Source of the DNA: Streptomyces netropsis
GTDB lineage: Bacteria > Actinomycetota > Actinomycetes > Streptomycetales > Streptomycetaceae
Reading direction: 5' to 3'
DNA: 64,000 bases
Assembly: GCF_014203545.1 (NCBI RefSeq)
Contig: NZ_JACHJG010000003.1
Span: 434,001-498,000, forward strand
The position numbers and the translations under genes are program-made. The notes beneath the pieces were generated by a model. The model had not been told where the DNA came from and did not search any database. It saw nothing but the letters and a program-made list of their open reading frames with translations. Shown here in pieces: positions 53,862-63,924 of this stretch (within the stretch, counting starts at the first letter, position 1; every line of letters starts with the position of its first letter).

Positions 53862-54751
53862 CAGGCCACCCCCGCGAAGAGGTCGTCCTCGCGGTCGGCC
53901 GCGGCGCGGCCGCGGACGAGCCGGTAGAACTCGTCGCCGAGCAGCGGCTGCCCGAGGTCGTTGGAGAGCGCGAAGAAGGGGCCGTCCACGGCGATCTGTG
54001 TGGCGTGGGCCCGCATCGCGCTCGCCTTCGCCGAGGCGTAGGGAGAGCTGTCGACCGCGGCCGTCACCTCGGCGTCGGGCACGACGCCCGGCACGTCGGC
54101 GGGGGAGGCGATGCCCGGGAAGGGCATGTCCTTGCCCTGCTCGCGCAGCCGCGCGAAGCCCTGCTCGACGACCGAGAGCGGGACGCAGTTCCAGTAGACC
54201 TTGGGGACGGTGTGCGGATCGCCGAGGTCGCGGCGGAAGGCCGGCTCCGCCGCCAGGTCCACGGCGCGCATCGCGACGCGGTGTGCCTGGATGTGGTCGG
54301 GGTGGCCGTAGCCGCCGTTCGGGTCGTAGGTCACGAGCACCTGGGGCCGGACCTCGCGGATCACCTCGACGAGGTGCGCGGCGGCCTCGTCCACCTCGGC
54401 CCGCCAGAAGCAGCCGGGGCGGTCGTTCTGCGGGGCGCCCATCATGCCCGAGTCTCTGTAACGCCCGGGGCCGCCGAGGAAGCGGTGGTCGGTGACGCCC
54501 AGCTCCTTCATCGCGGCGGCGAGTTCGGCGACGCGGTACGGGCCGAGGGTGTCGTCGCGATCGGCGGCGAGGTGCGCCAGGTCGGGCGGGATCACCTCGC
54601 CCTCTTCGCCGAGGGTGCACGTCACGAGCGTGACGTGGGCGCCCTCGGCGGCGTACTTGGCCATGGTCGCGCCGTTGTTGATCGACTCGTCGTCCGGGTG
54701 CGCGTGCACCAGGAGCAGCCGGCGGCCTGGCAACAAGGAGCTGTCGGTCAT
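53861..54751 (-). CDS. mshB: Mycothiol deacetylase MshB
   Basis: A 296-residue zinc enzyme that deacetylates GlcNAc-Ins in mycothiol biosynthesis. Zinc/catalytic motifs are HPDDE at 18-22 and YGHPDH in the centre; other signatures include [19 protein letters not shown] and DRPGCFW. Length matches the family. TAGGCT lies 6 bases before the ATG, so the mRNA is probably leaderless. The presence of MshB is strong evidence for an actinomycete. Confidence 0.93.
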   Translation of the reverse strand: MTDSSLLPGRRLLLVHAHPDDESINNGATMAKYAAEGAHVTLVTCTLGEEGEVIPPDLAHLAADRDDTLGPYRVAELAAAMKELGVTDHRFLGGPGRYRDSGMMGAPQNDRPGCFWRAEVDEAAAHLVEVIREVRPQVLVTYDPNGGYGHPDHIQAHRVAMRAVDLAAEPAFRRDLGDPHTVPKVYWNCVPLSVVEQGFARLREQGKDMPFPGIASPADVPGVVPDAEVTAAVDSSPYASAKASAMRAHATQIAVDGPFFALSNDLGQPLLGDEFYRLVRGRAAADREDDLFAGVA

Positions 54752-54807
54752 GGGACCAGCCTACGAGCCCGGCGGCGCGTGCGGGGCGCCGCCCGGACAC
54801 CGAACGG

Positions 54808-55002
54808 TCAGAACTTGATGTTGCTGATCATCCCGGTCACGCTCGTGGTCAGGCTGTGCAGCGTCGGGGCCACCGACGAACTCGCGAGGTAGAACCCCAA
54901 CAGCACACAGACCGCGGCGTGACCCGCCTTCAGTCCGGACTTCCGGACCAGCAGGAAGACGATGATCGCCAGCAGCACCACCGCCGAAATCGAGAGTGCC
55001 AC
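54808..55002 (-). CDS. Small membrane protein
   Basis: A 64-residue protein with two hydrophobic segments (ISAVVLLAIIVFLLV and AAVCVLLGFYLASSSVA) and a polar C-terminus (MISNIKF). GTG 55002 has GGAGGTGA 7 bases upstream. A possible 17-codon upstream ORF overlaps this ribosome site. Function unknown. Confidence 0.72.
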   Translation of the reverse strand: MALSISAVVLLAIIVFLLVRKSGLKAGHAAVCVLLGFYLASSSVAPTLHSLTTSVTGMISNIKF

Positions 55003-55008
55003 AGCGGT

Positions 55009-55062
55009 TCACCTCCAGTACGCGCGGTCGGATGGATCACATACAGATGCCTCAGAAGCCAT
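55009..55062 (-). CDS. Possible 17-codon upstream ORF
   Basis: A short ORF in the leader of the small membrane protein gene: begins MASEASVC and ends DRAYWR; its stop codon lies in the GGAGGTGA ribosome site. Such placement could couple translation to the 64-residue gene. CATAGT lies 4 bases before the ATG, too close for certain leaderless initiation. No homology recalled. Confidence 0.3.
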   Translation of the reverse strand: MASEASVCDPSDRAYWR

Positions 55063-55173
55063 ACCCACTATGCGCGAGTGATCATAACTTTCCGTACGTG
55101 CCAAGACTCGGTGCACAGGAGCAAAAGTGGGGCGCACGGCGAGATCTCGCCGCCCCCGCCGTAGGCTCCCCGC

Positions 55174-57294
55174 ATGACCGGACAACTCTCGTTTCCTCGT
55201 CAACACGCCCGTACCCAGCGCTTCTCCCTCGGCGCGCCGCGCGCGTTCACGGTGTCGCCCGACGGCTCGCGCGTCGTCTTCCTTCGCTCCCGTTCCGGCA
55301 CCGATCGGGCGAACGTCCTGTGGGTGCTCGACCTCGACGCGGGCCGGGAGTACCCGGCCGCGGATCCGATGATCCTGCTGGGCGGCGCCGACGAGGAGCT
55401 GTCCGCCGAGGAGCGGGCGCGCCGCGAACGCAGCCGTGAGGGGTCGGCCGGCGTCGTGGGTTACGCGGTGGACAACGCGGTGGAGTTGGCGGCGTTCGCC
55501 CTGTCCGGGCGGCTCTTCGTCGCCGAACTGCGCGGCGGCACGGCCCGCGAGCTGACCGTGCCGGGCCCGGTCGTCGACCCCCGCCCCTCCCCCGACGGCC
55601 GCCGGGTCGCGTATGTCACGGGCGGCACCCTGCGCGTGGTGGAGGCGGACGGCAGCGCCGACCGCGCCGTGGCCGAGCCGGAGAACGACACCACCACGTG
55701 GGGGCTCGCGGAGTTCATCGCCGCCGAGGAGATGGACCGCTCGCGCGGCTTCTGGTGGTCGCCGGACGGCACCGCCCTGCTGGCCGCCCGCGCCGACGAC
55801 GCGCCCGTCGACCGCTGGTGGATCGCCGACCCGGCCAACCCCGGCCGGGAGCCCGCCGAGGTCGCCTACCCTGCGGCGGGCACGGCCAACGCGTCGGTGT
55901 CGCTGTCCCTGCTGCGCCTGGACGGCTCCCGGACGGACGTCCTCTGGGACCGTGAGCAGCACCCCTATCTGGCGCGCGTCCACTGGTCGGCGGACGGTGC
56001 CCCGCTGCTGCTGGTCCAGTCACGCGACCAGCGTTCCCAGGTTTATCTGACCGTGGACACCGTTTCGGGTGCCACGCGGGTGCTGCATGTTGACGAGGAC
56101 GCAATCTGGCTTGATCTTTTCGCTGGTGTGCCCGCATGGTCGCCGCAGGGTGATCTCGTACGGATCGCCGAGGAAGACGGCGCCCGTGTGCTCGTCGTCG
56201 GCGACCGCGCCCTGACCGGCCCCGGGACGCACGTACGGGCCGTGCTCGACGTGGGCGACGACGACGTGCTGGTCTCGGCGTCCGCGGGGCCCGGGGCGGC
56301 CGATCCCGAGACCGGCCAGGCACATGTGTACCGCGTCGACGAGCGGGGCGCGGAGCGCCTTTCGGAGGGCGAGGGCTGGCACTCGGCGGTGCGTTCGGGC
56401 GCGGTCACCGTACTGGTGTCGGCGTCGCTCGGCCGCGCCGGCTCCGAGGCCCGGGTGCTGCGGGACGGCAAGCAGATCGCCGTCGTGACCTCGTACGCGC
56501 AGGAGCCGGTGCTGACCGCCCGCGTCGCGCTCACCGAGGCGGGCGAGCGGCGCATCCCGTGCGCCGTCCTGCTGCCGACCGGCTACACGGAGGGCGACGG
56601 CCCGCTGCCGGTCCTGATGGACCCCTACGGCGGTCCGCACGGGCAGCGGGTGGTCGCCGCGCACAACGCCCATCTGACCTCGCAGTGGTTCGCCGACCAG
56701 GGCTTCGCCGTGATCGTCGCCGACGGGCGGGGCACCCCGCACCGCTCCCCCGCCTGGGAGAAGTCCATCCGCGACGACTTCGCGGGGGCCACCCTGGACG
56801 ACCAGGTCGAGGCCGTACGGGCGCTGGCCGGGGAATACCCGCTGGATCTGACCCGGGTGGGCATCCGCGGCTGGTCGTACGGCGGTTATCTCGCGGCGCT
56901 CGCCGTGCTGCGCCGCCCGGACGTCTTCCACGCGGGCATCGCGGGCGCGCCCGTCACCGACTGGCGGCTGTACGACACGCACTACACCGAGCGCTACCTC
57001 GGCCACCCCGACGAGCAGCCGGCGGTGTACGCCCGCAATTCCCTGGTCACGGACGAGGGCCTGTCCGAGCCCGCGGAGCAGACCCGCCCGCTGATGATCG
57101 TCCACGGTCTGGCGGACGACAACGTCGTCGCCGCGCACACCCTGCGGCTCTCCTCGGCGCTGCTGGCGGCGGGCCGCCCGCACGAGGTGCTGCCGCTGTC
57201 GGGGGTCACCCACATGACGCCGCAGGAGCAGGTCGCGGAGAACCTGCTGCTGCTCCAGGTCGACTTCCTCAAGCGCTCCTTGGGCGTCGCCTGA
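55174..57294 (+). CDS. Prolyl oligopeptidase-family (S9B, DPP IV-like) peptidase
   Basis: A 706-residue serine peptidase. An N-terminal beta-propeller (e.g. VSPDGSRVVFLRS, WSPDGTALLAA) contains AEFIAAEEMDR, the paired-Glu region that selects free N-termini in DPP IV enzymes. The alpha/beta-hydrolase C-terminal domain has nucleophile Ser568 (GWSYGG), Asp near 648 (ADDNV) and His680 (VTHM). It should release X-Pro-type dipeptides in the cytoplasm. TAGGCT lies 6 bases before the ATG, leaderless. No signal peptide. Confidence 0.9.
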   Translation: MTGQLSFPRQHARTQRFSLGAPRAFTVSPDGSRVVFLRSRSGTDRANVLWVLDLDAGREYPAADPMILLGGADEELSAEERARRERSREGSAGVVGYAVDNAVELAAFALSGRLFVAELRGGTARELTVPGPVVDPRPSPDGRRVAYVTGGTLRVVEADGSADRAVAEPENDTTTWGLAEFIAAEEMDRSRGFWWSPDGTALLAARADDAPVDRWWIADPANPGREPAEVAYPAAGTANASVSLSLLRLDGSRTDVLWDREQHPYLARVHWSADGAPLLLVQSRDQRSQVYLTVDTVSGATRVLHVDEDAIWLDLFAGVPAWSPQGDLVRIAEEDGARVLVVGDRALTGPGTHVRAVLDVGDDDVLVSASAGPGAADPETGQAHVYRVDERGAERLSEGEGWHSAVRSGAVTVLVSASLGRAGSEARVLRDGKQIAVVTSYAQEPVLTARVALTEAGERRIPCAVLLPTGYTEGDGPLPVLMDPYGGPHGQRVVAAHNAHLTSQWFADQGFAVIVADGRGTPHRSPAWEKSIRDDFAGATLDDQVEAVRALAGEYPLDLTRVGIRGWSYGGYLAALAVLRRPDVFHAGIAGAPVTDWRLYDTHYTERYLGHPDEQPAVYARNSLVTDEGLSEPAEQTRPLMIVHGLADDNVVAAHTLRLSSALLAAGRPHEVLPLSGVTHMTPQEQVAENLLLLQVDFLKRSLGVA

Positions 57295-57326
57295 CCCACG
57301 TCGGACGGCGAGCGCCCTGCGGGCGC

Positions 57327-57397
57327 GTCCTCAGGCGCCGGACGGGCTGGTTTCGGCTGAGCTCAGCCCAAATCAAGCCCGTTCGGCCATTGAGGAC
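57327..57397. repeat. 71-bp dispersed palindrome, copy C
   Basis: Arms GTCCTCA...GCCGGACGGGCT and AGCCCGTTCGGCC...TTGAGGAC surround GGCTGAGCTCAGCC. It is nearly identical to 37337-37406, in inverted orientation, with matching flanks (GTGCACCACCGCTGCGCGGC-like). It lies downstream of the S9 peptidase gene, where it may terminate transcription. Confidence 0.78.
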
Positions 57398-57576
57398 ACT
57401 GCCGCGCAGCGGTGGTGCACACGCCACGGCCCGCAGGGCAGATGCGGAAGGACGCCAGGCATTTCGCCCAGGCCCCCTTGACCGCGCCGTGAGTCCATTG
57501 CCACAGTCCGCTCAACCCACCGCGTGCGCGCCCTTTGCGCCGGGTTGACGAGACGACAGTGCGGGGGATCCACGCG

Positions 57577-58554
57577 ATGACGAGTCCTTCCCCGGCCGCG
57601 ACGGCCGAAGCCGGGCCGGTGGGCCGGTCGCCCGGACAGCTGATGTGGCGCCGCTTCCGACGCGACCGCTCGGGGGTCCTCTCCGCGTACGTCGTGGCCT
57701 TCTTCTTCACCGTCGCGATCGCGGCGCCGCTGATCTCGAAGTTCTACGGGAAGAGCCCGACGACGACCTACGGTCTGAACGAGCAGGGGCTGCTCAACGA
57801 GTACGGCTATCCCGTCGCGCCCAACGGCGGGGTCTCCGGCCGGTTCTGGTTCGGCATCGAGCCCACGCTGGGCCGGGACGTACTGACCCAGCTCGTCTTC
57901 GGCATCCGCACCTCGCTGCTGATCGCCGTGGCCGCCACCGTGCTGTGCGTGCTGACGGGCGTCGTGGTCGGGGTGACGGCCGGCTATCTGGGCGGCCGGA
58001 CCGATTACTTCCTGGGCCGGTTCATCGATCTGCTGCTCGCCTTCCCCTCCCAGCTGTCCTTCATCGCCTTCACCCCCGTCGTCTACTCCCTCTTCGTCAG
58101 TCCGGAGAAGGAGACGCCCACCTATCTGCGGGTGCTGACCCTGATCCTGGTGCTGTGGGTGCTGGGCTGGATGGGACTCGCGCGACTGCTGCGCGGCCAG
58201 GTGCTCAGCCTGCGGGAGCGGGAGTTCATCGAGGCCGCGAAGGTGACCGGCGCCTCGCCCTGGCGGATCATCACCAAGGAGTTGCTGCCCAATCTCTGGA
58301 CCCCGATCCTGGTGCAGTCGACGCTGATGCTGCCCTCGTTCGTGACCATCGAGGCCGGGCTCTCCTTCATCGGGGTCGGCATCCTGGAGCCCACGCCCGA
58401 CTGGGGCCGGATGTTCGCCAACGGCGCCCAGTACTACGAGAGCGACATCACCTACATCTTCTTCCCCGGCCTCGCGATGATCATTTTCGTGGTCGCCTTC
58501 AACCTGCTCGGGGACTCGGTCCGGGACGCCTTCGACCCCCGGACCAAACGCTGA
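57577..58554 (+). CDS. Peptide ABC transporter permease, DppC family
   Basis: A 325-residue permease. A first segment (AYVVAFFFTVAIAAPLIS, near 50) is followed by the BPD core with an EAA loop (EAAKVTGASPWRIITKELLPNL) and GLSFIGVGILEPTPDWG. Start ATG 57577 (MTSPSPAATAE) has GGGGGA nearby. First gene of the second oligopeptide transporter operon. It lacks a recognisable promoter; the 282 bp before it contain a dispersed palindrome. Confidence 0.9.
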   Translation: MTSPSPAATAEAGPVGRSPGQLMWRRFRRDRSGVLSAYVVAFFFTVAIAAPLISKFYGKSPTTTYGLNEQGLLNEYGYPVAPNGGVSGRFWFGIEPTLGRDVLTQLVFGIRTSLLIAVAATVLCVLTGVVVGVTAGYLGGRTDYFLGRFIDLLLAFPSQLSFIAFTPVVYSLFVSPEKETPTYLRVLTLILVLWVLGWMGLARLLRGQVLSLREREFIEAAKVTGASPWRIITKELLPNLWTPILVQSTLMLPSFVTIEAGLSFIGVGILEPTPDWGRMFANGAQYYESDITYIFFPGLAMIIFVVAFNLLGDSVRDAFDPRTKR

Positions 58555-58607
58555 ACCGCACGCAGCCGCACGTCGTCGTCACAACGGACAGGCAGGTGCA
58601 TCGACCC

Positions 58608-60410
58608 ATGACCCCCAGGACGAGATCCCCCAGGAGAAGGGCCCGGCTCGCGGCCACGGCCCTCGCGGCCGGTGCGCTGGTGCTCTCCGCGTGCAGCAGC
58701 GGAGGAGGCGGGAGCGGCGGAGACAAGGACAGCGGTCCGGGTGACGACAAGACCACGGCCTCGAACTATTCGATCGGCACCAAGGCCGACTCGACCGGCC
58801 CCGCCCCGGAGGTGCCGGGCGCGAAGAAGGGCGGCGCGGTCGGCGTCCTCCAGCGTGACGCCTTCAACCACCTCGACCCGGGCCAGATCTACTACGCCGA
58901 CGTGCTGGCCAACCAGATGCTCTACAACCGCTCCCTGACCTCGTACAAGGTGGACGACAAGGGCAAGGTCAAGGTCGTCGGGGACCTCGCGACCGACGCC
59001 GGTACCGCCTCGGACGGCGGGAAGACCTGGAAGTTCACCCTCAAGGACGGGCTGAAGTTCGAGGACGGCTCGGCCGTCACCGCCAAGGACGTGCGGTGGG
59101 GCATCGAACGGCTCTACGCCCCCTTCGAGACCGACGGCCCCCTCTACATCCCGCAGTGGCTCTCGGGTGACGGCAACGACTTCCGCAAGGCCCTGCCGGA
59201 GGGCCCGTACAACGGCAAGCACCTGCCGTCGTCCGTGCTCGACACCCCCGACGACAAGACGATCATCTTCCACTTCCGTCAGCCGCACGCGGACACCCCC
59301 TTCGCCACCGCGATGCCGAACATCGGCGCGGTCAAACAGGCGAAGGACACCAAGCAGAAGTACGACAACGCCCCCTTCTCCTCCGGCCCGTACAAGGTCG
59401 GCGAGTACAAGGTCGGCAAGTCGCTGACGCTGGTGAGGAACGAGCACTGGGACCCGAAGACCGACCCGATCCGCCACCAGTACGCCGACCGGTTCGAGAT
59501 CAGCTTCGGCCACCAGTTCGCCGACTCCACCCGCCGCTTCCTCGCCGACCAGGGCGGCGACAAGAACGCCCTGTCGTTCAGCAACGCCGTGGCACCGGAG
59601 ATGACCGAGAAGGTGCTGAAGCAGGCCGGCACCAAGGCCCGCCGCTTCGTGGAGATCCAGCCCTACGTCGACTACATCAGCTTCAACACCGACCGCCTCA
59701 AGGACGCCAAGGTCCGCAAGGCCCTCGCGTACGCCATGCCCAACGGGCAGATCCTCCAGCAGAACGGCGGCGCGACCGCCGGGGTGGTGGCCACCAACTA
59801 CCTCTCGCCCGCCATGGACGGCTACCGGCCGACCGACCCCTTCCAGAAGAAGGCGAACCCTGCCGGACAGCCCGAGAAGGCCAAGGCGCTGCTGAAGGAG
59901 GCCGGCAAGCTCGGCCAGGAGATCGTCTACGCCTACGCCAACACCGACGTCCAGCAGAAGGTCTCCGTCGTGGTGACCCAGGCGCTGGAGCGGGCGGGCT
60001 TCACGGTGCAGAAGAAAGAGGTCGACGCCAACACCTACCGGACGGCGATCGCCGAGGTGAAGAACAAGTTCGACATCTACCGCTCGTCGTGGGGAGCGGA
60101 CTGGCCGGTCTCCTCCACCGTCGTGCCGCCGCTCTTCGACGGCCGGCAGGTCGCCGACGGCGCCCAGAACTACGGCCATCTGAAGAACTCCGGGGTCGAC
60201 TCCGAGATCGACCGGATCAACGCCATCCCGGACGTGAAGAAGGCCGCGCCCGAGTGGCAGAAGCTGGCCGACAAGATCCTCGAGGAGGACGTCCCGGGCG
60301 TGCCGGTCTTCTACAACCGGCAGTTCTCGCTGTGGGGTTCGAACCTCGGCGGCGTCCGCTACCACCCCGTCTACGGGACCGTCGACCCGACCTCCGTGTA
60401 CGTCAAATAG
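58608..60410 (+). CDS. Oligopeptide-binding lipoprotein, SBP family 5
   Basis: A 600-residue substrate-binding protein. The signal sequence (RRRARLAATALAAGALVL) ends with lipobox LSAC, Cys29. A Ser/Gly linker and family 5 motifs follow: KKGGAVGVLQRDAFNHLDP, TWKFTLKDGLKFEDGSAVTAKDVRWG, SSGPYKVG and FEISFGHQF. Length and operon position (permease, SBP, permease, ATPase, ATPase) match BldK-type oligopeptide importers, but identity with BldKB is not established. ATG 58608 lacks a strong ribosome site. It is followed by a hairpin that may protect or attenuate the mRNA. Confidence 0.9.
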   Translation: MTPRTRSPRRRARLAATALAAGALVLSACSSGGGGSGGDKDSGPGDDKTTASNYSIGTKADSTGPAPEVPGAKKGGAVGVLQRDAFNHLDPGQIYYADVLANQMLYNRSLTSYKVDDKGKVKVVGDLATDAGTASDGGKTWKFTLKDGLKFEDGSAVTAKDVRWGIERLYAPFETDGPLYIPQWLSGDGNDFRKALPEGPYNGKHLPSSVLDTPDDKTIIFHFRQPHADTPFATAMPNIGAVKQAKDTKQKYDNAPFSSGPYKVGEYKVGKSLTLVRNEHWDPKTDPIRHQYADRFEISFGHQFADSTRRFLADQGGDKNALSFSNAVAPEMTEKVLKQAGTKARRFVEIQPYVDYISFNTDRLKDAKVRKALAYAMPNGQILQQNGGATAGVVATNYLSPAMDGYRPTDPFQKKANPAGQPEKAKALLKEAGKLGQEIVYAYANTDVQQKVSVVVTQALERAGFTVQKKEVDANTYRTAIAEVKNKFDIYRSSWGADWPVSSTVVPPLFDGRQVADGAQNYGHLKNSGVDSEIDRINAIPDVKKAAPEWQKLADKILEEDVPGVPVFYNRQFSLWGSNLGGVRYHPVYGTVDPTSVYVK

Positions 60411-60445
60411 CGCGCGAAGAGGGCCGCCCCAAGCGGCGCCCACGG

Positions 60446-60472
60446 CCGGCCGGGCCCCCGCGGCCCGGCCGG
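60446..60472 (+). terminator. Intercistronic hairpin after the binding-protein gene
   Basis: A perfect 11-bp GC stem (60446-60456 with 60462-60472), five-base loop, 36 bp past the SBP stop and before the next operon gene. Typical of differential expression within transporter operons. Confidence 0.7.
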
Positions 60473-60481
60473 TTCCCCCGG

Positions 60482-60568
60482 CACCCGGCCGCTCCCTCCT
60501 GGCGCCCGGCCGCCATCTCCCGCCGCCCGGCCGCTATCTCCCGCCGCCCGGCTGCCATCTCCCGCCGC
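60482..60568. repeat. 21-bp tandem repeat in the operon spacer
   Basis: Three near-identical units CGCCCGGCCGCCATCTCCCGC (60503, 60524, 60545) after a diverged unit (60482). They lie in the 211-bp spacer between the SBP and the second permease gene, an unusually long gap for this operon. Confidence 0.82.
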
Positions 60569-60621
60569 CCGCCCCGGGTCCCGCGCACCGGACCTCCCGC
60601 TACCCGGAAGACCGCGACGAC

Positions 60622-61599
60622 ATGCTCAGATTCCTCGTCCGCCGCTCGCTCGGCGCGATCGTCATCATCCTGCTGATCAGCGCGATCACCTTCTTCCTCT
60701 TCTTCGCCCTGCCCTCCGAGCCCGCCCTGATGTCCTGCGGCAAGAACTGCACCCCCGACGCCCTCGCGGTCATCAACAAGAACCTGGGCCTCGACCAGCC
60801 GGTCCCCGTCCAGTACTGGCACTACATGCAAGGCATCTTCATGGGCCGCGACTTCACCGTCGGCCACTGCCCGGCCCCCTGCTTCGGTTACTCCTTCTCC
60901 AACCAGCAGCCGGTCTGGGGCACGATCGTGGACCGCTTCCCGACCACCTTGTCCATCACCCTCGGGGGCGCCGCCGTCTTCCTCGTCGTCGGCGTGGGCA
61001 TCGGCATGATCGCCGCGGCCTTCCGGGGCACCTGGATCGACAAGTTCTTCAGCTCCCTCTCGCTCGTCGGCGGCGCCCTGCAGATCTACTTCGTCGGCGT
61101 CATCGCCCTCGCCGTCCTGGTCAGCGGGCTGCACTGGATGGACAACCCGGCCTACCACCCGATCACCGAGGACCCCGTCAAGTGGTTCACCGGGATGCTC
61201 ATCCCCTGGCTGGTGCTGTCCATCATCTTCATCGCCAACTACAGCCGGATGACCCGCTCCCAGATGGTCGAGCAGCTCGGCGAGGACCATGTCCGCACCG
61301 CCCGCGCCAAGGGCCTCGGGCGTCGCACGGTCTTCTTCCGCTACGCGTGGCGGGGTGCGCTGGCGCCCATCGTCACCATCTTCGGCATCGACCTCGGCTC
61401 GCTCTTCGGCGGCGCGATCATCACCGAGTTCACCTTCAGCCTCCACGGCCTCGGCCGGCTCGCCGTCTCCTCGGTGAGCGAGACGGACCTGCCCACCCTC
61501 ATGGCCGTGATGCTCGTCGGCTGCACGGCGATCGTCGTCGCCAACATCGTGGTGGACGCCGCCTACGCCGTCATCGACCCCCGCGTACGCCTCGCCTAG
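60622..61599 (+). CDS. Peptide ABC transporter permease, DppB family
   Basis: A 325-residue permease beginning MLRFLVRRSLGAIVIILLISAITFFLFF-type first segment. The loop has cysteine pairs CGKNC and HCPAPCFG, the same pattern as the DppB at 2389. EAA-type loop: ARAKGLGRRTVFFRYAWRGAL. It ends AYAVIDPRVRLA. It pairs with the DppC protein at 57577 to form the channel. Confidence 0.9.
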   Translation: MLRFLVRRSLGAIVIILLISAITFFLFFALPSEPALMSCGKNCTPDALAVINKNLGLDQPVPVQYWHYMQGIFMGRDFTVGHCPAPCFGYSFSNQQPVWGTIVDRFPTTLSITLGGAAVFLVVGVGIGMIAAAFRGTWIDKFFSSLSLVGGALQIYFVGVIALAVLVSGLHWMDNPAYHPITEDPVKWFTGMLIPWLVLSIIFIANYSRMTRSQMVEQLGEDHVRTARAKGLGRRTVFFRYAWRGALAPIVTIFGIDLGSLFGGAIITEFTFSLHGLGRLAVSSVSETDLPTLMAVMLVGCTAIVVANIVVDAAYAVIDPRVRLA

Positions 61600-61619
61600 C
61601 AGCCGGGAGAACCACCGCC

Positions 61620-62645
61620 GTGACCGCGACCACACCCTTTCTGTCCGTGCGCGATCTGTACGTGCGCTTCGCCACCGAGGACGGCACGGTCAAGGCCGTC
61701 GACGGGCTCTCCTTCGAACTGGAGCGCGGCCGTACGCTCGGGATCGTCGGCGAGTCCGGCTCGGGGAAGTCCGTGACCAACCTCGCCGTCCTCGGGCTGC
61801 ACGACCCGCGCACCACCGAGATCGAGGGCGAGATCCTGCTGGACGGGCAGGAGCTGACCGGTGCCCCCGAGTCCGCGCTGGAGAAGGTCCGCGGCCACAA
61901 GGCGGCGATGATCTTCCAGGACTCGCTGACCGCGCTCTCCCCGTACTACACCGTCGGCCGCCAGATCGCCGAGCCCTTCCGCAAGCACACCGGCGCCACC
62001 CGGCGCGAGGCACGGCTGCGGGCGGTCGAGATGCTGAAGCGGGTCGGCATCCCCAACCCCGCACTGCGCGTGGACGATTACCCGCACCAGTTCTCCGGCG
62101 GCATGCGACAGCGCGCGATGATCGCGATGGCGCTGGTCTGCGACCCTCAGCTGCTGATCGCCGACGAGCCGACGACCGCCCTGGACGTGACCGTGCAGGC
62201 GCAGATCCTCGATCTGCTCAAGGACCTCCAGCAGCAGACCGGTTCGGCGATCATCCTCATCACCCACGACCTCGGTGTCGTCGCCCACACCGTCGACGAG
62301 CTGCTGGTGATGTACGCGGGGCGGGCCGTCGAGCGCGGCACGGTCCGCGAGGTGCTGGGCGCGCCGCGGCACCCGTACACCTGGGGGCTGCTGGGCTCGA
62401 TGCCCCGGCTGACCTCGGACGTCGAGGAGCCGCTGAGCCCGATCCCGGGCGCGCCGCCGAGCCTGCTGGCCCCGCCGCCGGGCTGTCCCTTCCATCCGCG
62501 CTGCGCGTCGGTCGCGGCCGTCGGCGGTGACCGGTGCCGCACCGAGCGGCCGGAGCTGCCGGCGGGCCGGGGCGCGGCCTGTCATCTGACGCCCGAGCGA
62601 CAGCGGGCCATCTTCGCCGGGCAGATCAAGCCCCGACTGCGCTGA
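61620..62645 (+). CDS. Oligopeptide ABC transporter ATPase, DppD/OppD type
   Basis: A 341-residue ATPase. It has Walker [10 protein letters not shown] loop [10 protein letters not shown], signature FSGGMRQR, Walker B LLIADEP and the C-terminal OppD-type cysteine motif [10 protein letters not shown]...RCRTERP, which can bind an Fe-S cluster in this family. GTG 61620 is 20 bases after the permease stop. Works with the OppF-type ATPase next in the operon. Confidence 0.92.
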   Translation: MTATTPFLSVRDLYVRFATEDGTVKAVDGLSFELERGRTLGIVGESGSGKSVTNLAVLGLHDPRTTEIEGEILLDGQELTGAPESALEKVRGHKAAMIFQDSLTALSPYYTVGRQIAEPFRKHTGATRREARLRAVEMLKRVGIPNPALRVDDYPHQFSGGMRQRAMIAMALVCDPQLLIADEPTTALDVTVQAQILDLLKDLQQQTGSAIILITHDLGVVAHTVDELLVMYAGRAVERGTVREVLGAPRHPYTWGLLGSMPRLTSDVEEPLSPIPGAPPSLLAPPPGCPFHPRCASVAAVGGDRCRTERPELPAGRGAACHLTPERQRAIFAGQIKPRLR

Positions 62646-62654
62646 GGAGCCACC

Positions 62655-63821
62655 ATGAGCGACAAGGTTTCGCTGCCCGCGCCGCGCGAGGCGGCCCCGG
62701 ACGGGGCCCGGGGCGAGCCCCTGCTCGTCGCCGAGGGGCTGACCAAGCACTTTCCGATCACGGGCGGCTTCCCGGTGAAGCGGCGGATCGGGGCCGTGCA
62801 GGCCGTGGACGGCCTCGATCTGACCGTACGGGCCGGGGAGAGCTTCGGGCTGGTGGGCGAGTCCGGCTGCGGCAAGTCCACCACCGGGCGGCTGCTGACC
62901 CGGCTGCTGGAGCCGACCGCCGGGCGGATCGTCTACCGGGGACGGGACATCACGCACGCGGGGCGCAGGGAGTTGGCGCCGTTCCGCGCCGAGATCCAGA
63001 TGATCTTCCAGGATCCGTACGCCTCGCTCAACCCGCGGCACACCGTGGGGAAGATCGTCTCCGGACCGATGGAGATCAACGGCATCGACCCGCCGGGCGG
63101 CCGGGAGGCGCGGGTGCGCGAGCTGCTGGAGACCGTGGGGCTGAGCCCCGAGCACTACAACCGCTTTCCGCACGAGTTCTCCGGCGGCCAGCGCCAGCGC
63201 ATCGGCGTCGCCCGCGCGCTCGCCCTCGAACCCAAGCTGATCGTCGCCGACGAGCCGGTCTCCGCGCTCGACGTCTCCATCCAGGCCCAGGTCGTCAATC
63301 TGCTCCGGGACGTGCAGCGCGAGTTGGGCATCGCGTTCGTCTTCATCGCGCACGACCTGGCCGTCGTACGGCACTTCTCGCAGCGTGTCGCCGTGATGTA
63401 CCTCGGGAAGATCGTCGAGGTCGGCGACCGGGACGACATCTACCGCCGTCCGCGCCATCCCTACACCCACGCCCTGCTCTCCGCCGTGCCCGAGGCCGCG
63501 GACCTGATGGACACCCCGGCCGGAGGTGACGGCTCCGCGCGGGCGAGCCGTGAGCGGATCCGGCTCGCGGGCGACGTGCCGTCCCCGATCCGGCCGCCGT
63601 CCGGCTGCCGGTTCCGTACGCGGTGCTGGAAGGCGCGGGAGGAGTGCGCCACCGAGGAACCGCCCCTGCTGCGCGCCGAGGGCAGCGGGCCGGGCCATCT
63701 GTCCGCGTGCCACTTTCCGGAGCCGCCCACGGTGGAGCGGACGACCGAGGTCATTCTCGATCCGGCCCTGCGCGCGGCGGAGGGGCATACGGAATCCCAG
63801 CCGCCGAACCATGCACAGTAA
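62655..63821 (+). CDS. Oligopeptide ABC transporter ATPase, DppF/OppF type
   Basis: A 388-residue ATPase. Walker A GESGCGKS, signature [10 protein letters not shown], Walker B LIVADEP, H loop [12 protein letters not shown]. The C-terminal [14 protein letters not shown] cysteine cluster is of the OppF type. Starts ATG 62655 ([13 protein letters not shown]), 9 bases after the OppD stop with GAGGAG. Last gene of the operon. Confidence 0.92.
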   Translation: MSDKVSLPAPREAAPDGARGEPLLVAEGLTKHFPITGGFPVKRRIGAVQAVDGLDLTVRAGESFGLVGESGCGKSTTGRLLTRLLEPTAGRIVYRGRDITHAGRRELAPFRAEIQMIFQDPYASLNPRHTVGKIVSGPMEINGIDPPGGREARVRELLETVGLSPEHYNRFPHEFSGGQRQRIGVARALALEPKLIVADEPVSALDVSIQAQVVNLLRDVQRELGIAFVFIAHDLAVVRHFSQRVAVMYLGKIVEVGDRDDIYRRPRHPYTHALLSAVPEAADLMDTPAGGDGSARASRERIRLAGDVPSPIRPPSGCRFRTRCWKAREECATEEPPLLRAEGSGPGHLSACHFPEPPTVERTTEVILDPALRAAEGHTESQPPNHAQ

Positions 63822-63834
63822 ATTCTGTCAACTC

Positions 63835-63863
63835 TTGTGATTGCAGGGGCACATGCCTACTGT
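63835..63863 (+). promoter_or_regulatory. Promoter of the gene at the right edge
   Basis: TTGTGA (63835-63840) and TACTGT (63858-63863) are 17 bases apart. The start should be near 63870, giving a 55-base leader to the ATG at 63925. Confidence 0.55.
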
Positions 63864-63924
63864 CAATTCCACGCGACGCGGTAATCACACCGCGGGCGGA
63901 CCTGACGAGAAGGAGGTGTTTGCC

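Noticed and set aside
57373..57573. Minus-strand ORF between S9 peptidase and the second transporter
   Set aside because: Encoded by the dispersed palindrome and its flank; similar false ORFs appear at other copies.
63853..63924. ATG upstream extension of the last partial gene
   Set aside because: The ATG lies within the promoter between -35 and -10 boxes; the downstream ATG has a strong ribosome site.
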